A DNA stretch of 64,000 nt, taken from the NCBI RefSeq assembly GCF_036373705.1, contig NC_089856.1, forward strand, positions 6,024,501 to 6,088,500, in the 5' to 3' direction. The position numbers and the translations under genes were made by a program. Source of the stretch: Amia ocellicauda. Lineage: Eukaryota > Chordata > Actinopteri > Amiiformes > Amiidae. This document shows, piece after piece, positions 56,042 through 64,000 of this stretch (position 1 is the first letter of the stretch; every line of letters begins with the position of its first letter). A model generated the notes under the pieces. It was not told the DNA's origin. It was given only the letters and a program-made list of their open reading frames with translations, and did not search any database.

Positions 56042-56451
56042 AAGGCACTTAGATACACCCTTATTGACAATCCATTACATACATATTACATCCTTAATCA
56101 TTGTATTATTCACAGAATAGCAGTACAAACTGGATACTTTCCATATCTTTAAAATGTGAAATAATTTATTAAAATACAGGGCCGTATGTATATTGTAATG
56201 TGCATACCCTTAATAAATATTCAGTGTTCAATAAATACACTGAAGTTGATTATTGGTCTGTTGCAATGTCTGTCTCATGCTCTATTGATGTGTGTAAAAG
56301 CTCCAGGTGTAAAAATTATATACTATTTTTACATCTTCACCCTGTAGCTGTCTCATCTCACACAATATCCCACTGTCAGCAGGCAACACTTAAGTAAGCA
56401 GTGTTCATCCATCACACAAGCTACCCTGAACTTTAGCCTCAATACGCTGCG

Positions 56452-59400
56452 CTATTCCACTGTGATAGACACCATCACTGGGCAGCATCGCAGAGAAACA
56501 CAGTCTTTGCCAGGCCAGAAGAGTGGAAATACCTTCTCAGTAAATGTGTCTTTAAAAGTGAAGATAAGTGTGTTGTCACTGGGGTCAGAGAATGACACCT
56601 CCCCCCTGTCATAGTCCAGTTGCACTCTGATCTTCTGGGGTCTCTTCTTCACAGTGAGTTCTGTCCGTGGTGAGGTCAATGCTGTGTAGACCCCATCCAC
56701 TAGACGTATAGACAAGAATCCACATTCTTGGCTCACAGTGAATTCCCCTTTCCTGTTGCTAGATCCTTTGACCACACCTAAGCACCAGAAAGATCTGTCC
56801 CCCAACTCAATATCCCAACAGTGTATACCTGAGCTGAAACCCTCAGAAGCCAGCACAAATGGATAGTGATTAAACCTCTCTGGGTTGTCAGGAAGCTGCC
56901 GACTCTCTGCACTGTATTTCACACTGGTTAGATCCTCAGACACTGAAAGCCGGGGGTGTGCTGTGTTGGGGTCAAGAATCACAGGACCTGAAATATAAAG
57001 TGAGGAAGGATTAGATATTTACTCCAACCTGCACAAAGCTATTAAGATAAACTATCATATTTCTCTGCTGTAAAATGTATATATTTTTATGTATGTTATA
57101 TGCTTGTGACAGAAAAGTGAATTAATTAATTTAATTGCATAAAATGAAAATTGTCATAAAGTATCTATCATTTATGTAATCTATGATACATGCAACTACA
57201 TTCCTGCTAAAACCCTACTGTTTATATTATATATTGTATCAGTTAATTATGTGAATCAATGAGATTGAAAAGAGTTGTAAATACCACACTTGGTTTTACA
57301 TCTAAAACGTTTAGTTAGAATGTCACTATGAATTTCCTACAGAATGGAACTGATGAGAAATGTAAAAATAGGTCCTTAGTACTCAATTATGTAGTAATTG
57401 TTTAATCAATTTTGGCCAAAAGAGGCTCAATGATTTCCATGTAATTGGAAAGTATTTAACTTCCTCCTGGTAACCCTGCCCCCCAGTACTCACTGTATTG
57501 AACAATCCCCAGCATCTTCTCCCACACTCTGTACTTCAGAGAGCCCAGGTGCTTGGCAACATCTATCAGCGCTCCTGAAACCCCCTCTGGATCCTGCACT
57601 GGGCACTGGGCTCTGCAAAAATATTCAGGAGTCAATGCTGCTGTGGATTGAGATTCAATACAATAGAAAAGAGGAAGATGGGCTGGAGTTTACATACCTG
57701 CTCTTTGTCTTCTTGTAGTTCTGGAAAAAAATTATAACATGGCCAATAACTAATTATCCTCATACAAACACAAAGACAATCTGTGAAAGTGAACAACCAT
57801 TAATCTCAGTCTGCATTCAGAAGTCTCTTGTCACAGAATTAACAGTCCTTACCTGAAGAAATGATATTCCTTCAACCCCAATGTCTTCCTCAAGGGCCCT
57901 GATTGTGTCTGAAAGGGTTGATATATTTCTTGTAATGTTCTCAATCTTATTGTTCATCATTTGCCTCTTTTGTTCCCCTTCCTCCTTTAATGCAGCTATT
58001 CTGGTTGCCTCTTCATCCCATAGAAACATGTGAAGTTCCTCAAACTCCTTCTTCATCTGCTTCTCTGTTTGCTCAAATTGTATCTGGAAAGTTAGACATT
58101 AGAAAATGTTAATATGTGATCTTTACACTATGCTCTTGTTTGTTCTGTAAATCCTCATATAAAGAATACCTCAAAGTTGTTTGCTGTTTGATTACATATT
58201 CGTTTAACTCTATAATAGGCTTCCAGCTTCTTCTGCAGGGACTTCAGTGCAGTCTTGAGTTCCTCCTGGAAAGAAATGACATGAGTTTACACTGTACTAG
58301 AGAAACTTTCAAAAAGCCTCACTACTAACACTTACAAAAGAGATCACATTTTTCTAAGGTATTGTTAGAAAAAACATGTTACTCAATATAGTCATTTTAT
58401 TGTATTAACTTAACTAACTGTTCAATCACAAAAGGTGAAAAGTAGGTTTGATCTATTATTGCCCTTTTGAAACAGTAGTAAATATGAATGGTCATTTTCC
58501 ATTCCTGCCTTATTTTTCCTGTGTTGGTTATATTGCTTTGTCTGTGATTTCCTCAAGTATTAACTAGTTTTTATTACATTAGTAAAAAGCAGTTCTCTGA
58601 TTCAACATTTACCATTAGTGTAGTAATGGTAATAGTGTACAATTCCCTTGCAGATTTTGTTACGCTTAACATAATGATGGCCACAATCAGATGAATCATA
58701 ATCACTAATGTTATCACTTTATAATTGTCAGCAAGTTCTGCATGTTACATTTCACATAATTATCATGACAAAACAGTAAAATGTCATTTTAAAAATCCAA
58801 TAACAGAAGAACTGTGAAATTAATTTGCTCATTATGAAGTCTATAGTGATTCTACTATTCAGTTTGAACATTCAATTTCATTTAAAATGCCAATTCCTAT
58901 CAAACTAATACTTTGATTAATGGTACGAGGAGAACACTACTTTCCAGGCAATGTGATAAAGCCAATAGGTTTTAAATCAGTTTGTGAAGAGTGTGAAACT
59001 GTTTTAAGTGCCTGCTTAGGCATGTATTACAGGTAAGTGCAAAGTGCAAAGAATATTGTTTTGCTACTCCGAATCTTGACAAAATAAAAACAACAACACA
59101 AACTTAGGCTGACAGATCATTTAAAGGTTGCTTAATATGGTTCATTTATTTTTATCAGTAATATATAATTTCTCACCTTACAATCCAGGACGGCCTCCTC
59201 TGTTGGACACAATTTGTGGTTATCATGTATTTTGGAAGTTTGACAAACCAGGCAGATGGGCTCTTCATCCTTAAAACAGAACAGTTTTAGATGCTCACCA
59301 TGCAGACTGCAGAGTGCTGCACACCCTGATGGAGTTCTCTCACTTTGTTCCTTTAGGAAGGACTCACAAAGGTCCTTTAAAGCCCGATTGACAATAGGAT

Positions 59401-59581
59401 TGTCCATGGACAATGATGTCCTGCAGACCGGACATTCACGAAAAAGCTTTGTTTCCCAGTATTTCTCCAGACAGGCTATGCAGAAGCTGTGGCTACACTT
59501 CAGGACAACGGGATCCTTAAAGATGTCACAGCACACCGGACAGGAGAGAGCCTCTTCCATGTGAAAATGTCTTGCTGCCAT
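56452..59581 (-). CDS. TRIM-B: TRIM35/A33-like RING E3 ubiquitin ligase, intact six-exon gene
   Basis: Exons on the minus strand are 59581-59177 (RING, B-box), 58265-58170, 58083-57853, 57720-57698, 57612-57494 and 56987-56452 (B30.2). All have AG/GT borders, and 405+96+231+23+119+536 bp give an open frame of 469 aa. The RING C3HC4 set is complete (C14, C17, C29, H31, C34, C37, C50, C53), as is the B-box (C-S-L-H … C-F-K-D … C-L-V-C … H-D-N-H). The middle exons encode a coiled coil rich in E/K/Q. PRY/SPRY begins [13 protein letters not shown] and ends V-M-V-S-I-T-V-E. It should act as a ubiquitin ligase with target choice set by B30.2. A TTG lies in frame 12 bp upstream, but the ATG at 59581 matches TRIM-A. 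It is compact (3.1 kb) and free of transposons, unlike TRIM-A. Confidence 0.94.
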
Positions 59582-60338
59582 TTCTCCACACAATTATGAC
59601 TTGTCCTGTTCTTAGTATTATCTTTTCCCCATACCACAAGCTACACAGGCTTGGACTCGTGTTCTGTAATTTTCAATGTTTTCATTTTATTAATATAAAT
59701 TAAATTAACTGTTTGTCCTCTAACCTCCCAAATGAGTATTATACACTGAAGCTTCTCTTGCAGCTTTCCACATTCTTTAACATTAATTATGAAAAAATAT
59801 TTAACTCTAAACACACTGCTTCCTGGTTGACACACCTGATTCTCAATGAAACAGCAAGAACCAGTTCTACAATGTCATTCTTTTCTTAATCAGGACTGTT
59901 TAAGGCATTCCTTTCCATCTGACAGGTATCATAGTATCAGACCGAATCTTTGTTCATTTTCCTGTATGGCATATAGTTTGTTGTCAGGTTAATTATTATA
60001 ATAGATTAGTATGTGTGGTGTAAGGAAGTGCACTTTCATATTAGCACAACTATACGAGACACTATAAATACAAAATTATGTTCTGTATGCTTGTGAATAT
60101 GTGCCATAAACTACAGGTTGTAATGAACTTCATCATCATATGGTAAAAAGCTGGAAACAATACTTTAAACTTTTTCAAATAATTGATTAGGTTAAGTACC
60201 TGAAAGCTTGAGATCCTGCTGCCTCCAAGACCAGGGTTCACTTCGTTGTTGCCTCTAAGTTCTAATTTGTACAAACTGTCTATTGGCCTTGTTTTTGATC
60301 TAGCAGTTTTCAGTTTCTCCCTCTGTTCTGTTTATATT
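59582..60338. other. Upstream flank of TRIM-B
   Basis: No gene or named repeat. It should hold the TRIM-B promoter and 5' UTR; I see no clear TATA box or interferon-response motif that I would defend. Confidence 0.4.
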
Positions 60339-60545
60339 GGGGCAGCACTGTGGAGTAATGGAGAGGGCTCTGGACTCATGACCAGGTTCAAATCCTGGGT
60401 GGGGCAGTGCTGTTGTACCCTGAGCAAGGTACTTCACTTAGATTGCTCCAGTACAATGCCCAGCTGTATAAATGGGTACAAATGTAAGTTGCCTGGATAA
60501 GAGTGTCAGCTAAATGACAAAATTAATAATACCAATAATAATAAC
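60339..60545 (+). repeat. tRNA-derived SINE with intact A and B boxes
   Basis: The head GGGGCAGCACTGTGGAGTAA and the B-box CAGGTTCAAATCCTGG are followed by TGAGCAAGGTACTTCACTTA, GCTGTATAAATGGGTAC and the tail GGATAAGAGTGTCAGCTAAA with AAT repeats. This is the full layout of a fish tRNA-SINE with a LINE-derived tail. Confidence 0.85.
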
Positions 60546-60599
60546 AATAGGCAAGATTTCAAACCACATTAAGTTGACTTATCTACAGCCAGGTATGTG

Positions 60600-60712
60600 T
60601 AGTGTGTCAGAACTTTAGACTCCATCTTGTGTTCATGTTATGTATAAATTAGATAAGGGCGTCTGTGAACAAATAATAAAAAATAAAATAATAATAATAT
60701 TGTAACAGTTTT
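60600..60712 (+). repeat. Second retroposon tail
   Basis: GATAAGGGCGTCTGTG followed by AATAAT repeats is the same tail as the SINE just upstream, with a different, short body. Confidence 0.55.
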
Positions 60713-61084
60713 GGTTATGTTACCAACCCTTCTGGTCCATTCATTTCTAAAATCATCCCTAAAGTGATTTAACCAAAATACCTAATAAACTCTAAATAAA
60801 CATATGTATTAATTAATCAAAACAATTAAACTAGTGAATAAGGGCACACTGCGAAACCAACAAAATTTAATAAAAACAGTCAATGCATTCAAATGTAATG
60901 GAAAATGCACCAGATAAATAATAATAAAAAAGAATAAATAAACAAAACATTCTGCTGCATTTAAAATAATTCAAACAGTCAATGCATTAGGCAAACAAAA
61001 AAAACGAAACCATCAAATCATTCAAGAACAGGAAAACCAGTGCCATTAAACGCAATTAAAATTGTTTTTTATTTTAAAAAACAA
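60713..61084. other. AT-rich intergenic stretch
   Basis: A- and T-rich sequence with AATAAA-like repeats and no gene. It may be the 3' flank of the Tx1-type LINE fragment, which is read on the minus strand. Confidence 0.4.
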
Positions 61085-62105
61085 ACCATTAGTTAATAAA
61101 TAAAAGTTGGACTCGGGCTCCAGCAGGAGGAGTATCCATCCCCGGAGGTGGGGTCCCATCATGGGATCCTGAGCTCCCCCAGATCTTGGATATGCCAGTT
61201 CTTGAAGGCTTCATTCCTTGCCCCTCTGGTGGATCTCCAGATTGACATGGTCTCTTACTAGGATCATGCCCCTCCGTGCGATGACTTTCTGGTCCAGCTC
61301 CTGCTTGTTGAACAGACTGATGTTTTGTCCCTCCCATGGCCTGTTTTAGCACCGGCACCTCAGGATTGATGTTGTCAGGCCGCTGGCTGGTACATATAGG
61401 ATCTGCTGGGTGGTCGTCCACACAGGAACTGCGAACCTGCAGAGGAACGGAGAAAACAGGAGCCAGACCCTGCAAGCAGAGGGGCAGTCCCTAAAAATAT
61501 GAGCCTCTGTCTCACTTCCCAGGCAGCCCTTGTAGGGGCAGGTGTTAAACCTAAACCCCTTCTGTATATGAACACTTGAGTGGGGAGACACCAACTCACA
61601 GCCATCCAGGAGACATTTTTCTGCGTATTTGTGAGGCAAACGTGCATAGCGTTAGCCCAGATATTTCTGCAGTTTTTGGGAGGGAAATCTTCTATTCTGC
61701 TGGTCTCCTGGGTAGATCTCATCTGACTACAGATGGTCTTGTAGTGAGGCTTTGTGGAGGACTACTTCGAGTGTAAAAGGCTCAGAGCACCCTGTAGAAC
61801 AGTGGGGGATCCCATGAGTGTGGCCTGGTGTCATTCATCGTGCAGAAGCTTTCTTCACTTTCTTGTTCTTAACCACATATGCCAACCCCCTGTCTGGGGG
61901 AAATATCATGCCTACATACTACGTAGAGAAGAATAGGGAAGAGGATGACCTTTACAACCAGCACCTTACCAGTCATCTTCAAGGTCCTTGTGCTCCAGCC
62001 ATGGATCTTCCTCCGTACTTTAGATAAAGCTTCCTGCCAGCTCCGGGTGCCTGTGTTGGTCCCGTCAATCGTGATCCCCAGAACCTTGATCGCCGGTTTC
62101 ACAGG
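61085..62105 (-). mobile_element. Tx1-type (L1-like) LINE fragment, 3' part of ORF2
   Basis: The minus strand reads I-K-V-L-G-I-T-I-D-G and G-K-V-L-V-V-K, then L-F-P-I-L-L-Y-V near 62.0 kb, the post-palm region of Tx1/L1-like reverse transcriptases. Nearer the 3' end it reads W-A-N-A-M-H-V-C-L-T-N-T, V-S-W-M-A-V and C-P-Y-K-G-C-L-G-S-E-T-E-A-H-I-F, with D-C-P after it, the zf-RVT-like C-terminal zinc knuckle. Frames are broken and the 5' part is absent. Confidence 0.75.
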
Positions 62106-62745
62106 GAAAAATTTTATTCACTTACCCAAATTTTATATTAAAACTATATAAATTTAATCGAAGCAGGTTTCCATTCAAATCAATGCATTTTAAAATGAGA
62201 CCAGCTGTAGAACCTGTCTCGGAAATAAGTGGAGAAGTTGTCGAGATAAAGCAAATAGAACTTTAATCAAGCTGGCTCGGAAGCCCCACGTCAGGAAAAT
62301 TCCTTCAGTGAGGACTTAATGTTTACAAACATGAGTGAAGCTTTATAGGAAAATGATGTAGAATCTTGTGACCGTTCATCCAATCAAAGGCTTCAAAAGA
62401 TGCAAGCTCTGGAAAGTTTGTAGGCTGCGCTTCCCAAGGGAGGAGGTCATCATAGAGGCAGATGTCTGGTCCTGTTACAGCATACAAACGGTACGATCTT
62501 GTGGTTTTCTTAACAACGAGGTAACATCTTTGGCTTTGAGAGAAGAAACAGGAAATCCACATACAGACAAACCCATGGGCGATACATTCGGACCATTTCC
62601 CTTATCATAGATTAAACAGAAGTGGAAGCAGAGAGAAAAATTTCAATAGGATGTATCTTTAACAACCACCTTGTTGGTTTTGCTAGGCTAGATAAAGCCA
62701 ATTTTCTGAGTCTGTATACAAACAATTTCTAATGCTATATAATAT

Positions 62746-62791
<46 letters not shown>

Positions 62792-63630
62792 AAACATATA
62801 CAGAGTCTTCACCATCTGTTTACTATCCAATCCGAAATGCGATTATATTGAGCTGAGCAGCACACTCACAACTGCCAGCGCTGGAAGTAACAACTAGGAT
62901 GATGCAGAAATTAAAGCACTGTTTACAATGTGGATGGAAGATAAAGTTAAAAAAGAAACTGAAGGAAATGTACGAGCGCTGCTGTCTGAGGATATAACTA
63001 TAGAAGCGATCACAGAAGGCTCTTTTGAAGTCCTAATAAAGGTGCTTCGCTTTCGGGTGAATTGTATAACAGCACTTTTAGACTTGCAGAACCGAAGATA
63101 GACATTTGAAAAGGGAAACATATAAATTCGATTCCCCATTGAACAAGCACATTTTTTAATTATATTAGAAAGCTTTGGCTGCAAAGGGTTAAGATTACTT
63201 TCAAAGAAAATATAGAACCGAACAATAGCCTATATATATCAATATTAATAAGTTGTGATTATAAATACATCACATACACCTGTAAGCAGACGTAATGTCA
63301 TTTGTCACTGGTTTGTTTGAGCAGATTTGTTTACTTCCCGGCATGCATTTCATTTAGGCCTCCTTTTCGCCTGCATATGTGAATGCACTTAGGCCTCCTA
63401 AACCTGCAAATGTGAACGGGGTCTCTAAAAAAAGCCGGACTAAATTTGAGGTGACCCAGGGCCAGCCTAATAAGTGTGAACGGGGACATCCAACAGTACA
63501 CAATGGTACTGATAATTTACTTTTTACAGTCCTTTCTCTAATCTCCCAGCAGCCCCTACGGAGATGACCTCATATTAATCGAGAGGGGCGGTGCTGCCTT
63601 TCCATCTCTGTTACTATATATATATATATA
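62106..63630. other. Unassigned intergenic region
   Basis: Includes a TA tract at 62,745-62,790. A short plus-strand frame at about 62,900-63,100 (D-D-A-E-I-K-A-L-F-T-M-W) looks faintly like a Myb/SANT helix but is not supportable. A further TA tract lies at 63,612-63,630, next to the Tc1 end. Confidence 0.45.
62745..62790. repeat. (TA)n microsatellite
   Basis: TA tract with one AATATA interruption. Confidence 0.85.
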
Positions 63631-64000
63631 CACACCGATCAGCCATAACATTATGACCACCTGCCTAATATTGTGTAGGTCCCCCTTTTGCCACCAAAAC
63701 AGTCCTGACCCATCGAAGCATGGACTCCACTAGACCTCTGAAGGTGTGCTGTGGTATCTGGCACCAACACGTTAGCAGCAGATCCTTTAAGTCCTGTAAG
63801 TTGCGAGGTTGGGCCTCCATGGATCGGACTTGTTTGTCCAGCACATCCCACAGATGCTCGATTGGATTGAGATCTGGGGAATTTGGAAGCCAAGTCAACA
63901 CCTTGAACTCGTGATTCATCAGACCAGGCCACCTTCTTCCATTGCTCCGTGGTCCAGTTCTGATGCTCACGTGCCCACTGTAGGCGCTTTCGGCAGTGGA
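63631..64000 (-). mobile_element. Internally deleted Tc1-like DD36E-type element, copy 2 (cut by window end)
   Basis: The left terminus CACACCGATCAGCCATAACA is preceded by a TA tract; the rest runs off the window. The transposase C-terminal part reads on the minus strand: [22 protein letters not shown] and G-G-P-T-Q-Y. W-S-D-E-S is joined to E-F-K-V-L at the same place as in the 43.4-kb copy. Confidence 0.9.

Larger units (their letters stand above)
55262..56451. other. Intergenic, simple-repeat-rich
   Basis: Contains a (TAA)n tract (55,613-55,682), an A-run (about 55,722-55,735) and TA-rich tracts (55,908-56,040). No gene is seen. It is the downstream flank of TRIM-B. Confidence 0.6.

Noticed and set aside
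60339..60412. tRNA gene
   Set aside because: A and B boxes are present, but the sequence continues into a SINE body and LINE-type tail, and an anticodon arm and acceptor pairing are not evident.
62895..63105. Myb/SANT-like domain (D-D-A-E-I-K-A-L-F-T-M-W)
   Set aside because: Only one helix-like stretch resembles the family; the following residues do not fit and the frame ends soon after.
1..64000. CRISPR array, bacterial operon or phage structure
   Set aside because: Spliced genes, vertebrate transposons and microsatellites show this is eukaryotic nuclear DNA; no spaced direct-repeat array exists.

Overview
This is vertebrate nuclear DNA, almost certainly from a ray-finned fish. It is AT-rich and has long introns with GT/AG borders. 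It is crowded with Tc1/mariner transposons, CR1 and Tx1-type LINEs, hAT and DIRS elements, tRNA-derived SINEs and TA/CA/TAA microsatellites. It also carries a tandem cluster of TRIM genes of the fish-expanded TRIM35/A33 (NF7)-like type. The CR1 copies ending in a TTCTTATG-type tail would fit a non-teleost or early-branching lineage (gar, bowfin, sturgeon, bichir), but the species cannot be fixed from the sequence alone.

Layout. At 2.3-3.4 kb lies one clean gene, a beta-1,3-galactosyltransferase-like (GT31) enzyme encoded on the plus strand in one coding exon. From 3.7 to 8.1 kb there is only repeat material: a Tc1 end, a region with LTR-like signals, a CR1 fragment and a Tc1 copy. From 10.9 to 59.6 kb there is a minus-strand array of TRIM loci. 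TRIM-A (10.9-20.1 kb) and TRIM-B (56.5-59.6 kb) each have six exons that join into an open frame of 470 and 469 aa. Between them lie three broken relatives: a RING fragment (33.4 kb), a near-complete pseudogene (35.1-42.4 kb) and a third pseudogene (47.7-49.8 kb) whose RING exon stops where a DIRS-like retroelement begins. Exon sizes of the intact pair match exactly for exons 1-5 (405/96/231/23/119 bp), so the loci arose by duplication.

Inside the array, on the plus strand at 31.4-32.0 kb, is the most unusual gene piece: a zinc-deaminase-like exon with an H-S-E motif and an S-P-C-x-C-x-C motif, interrupted by one frame break. It resembles fish AID/APOBEC-like (NAD-type) deaminases.

Transposons. 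Four copies of a 1.56-kb DD34E Tc1 family, one DD37E Tc1, two copies of a 1,221-bp DD36E Tc1 (one with an uninterrupted 346-codon transposase), two copies of an internally deleted DD36E-like Tc1, and one old Tc1 remnant are present. There is also a hAT element with an 8-bp target duplication, a hAT MITE, a CACTC-ended element, CR1 and Tx1 LINEs, and several SINEs. No CRISPR arrays, operons or canonical RNA genes are seen. Function in this window rests on the galactosyltransferase, the two intact TRIM ubiquitin ligases (probably innate-immune) and possibly one live transposase.
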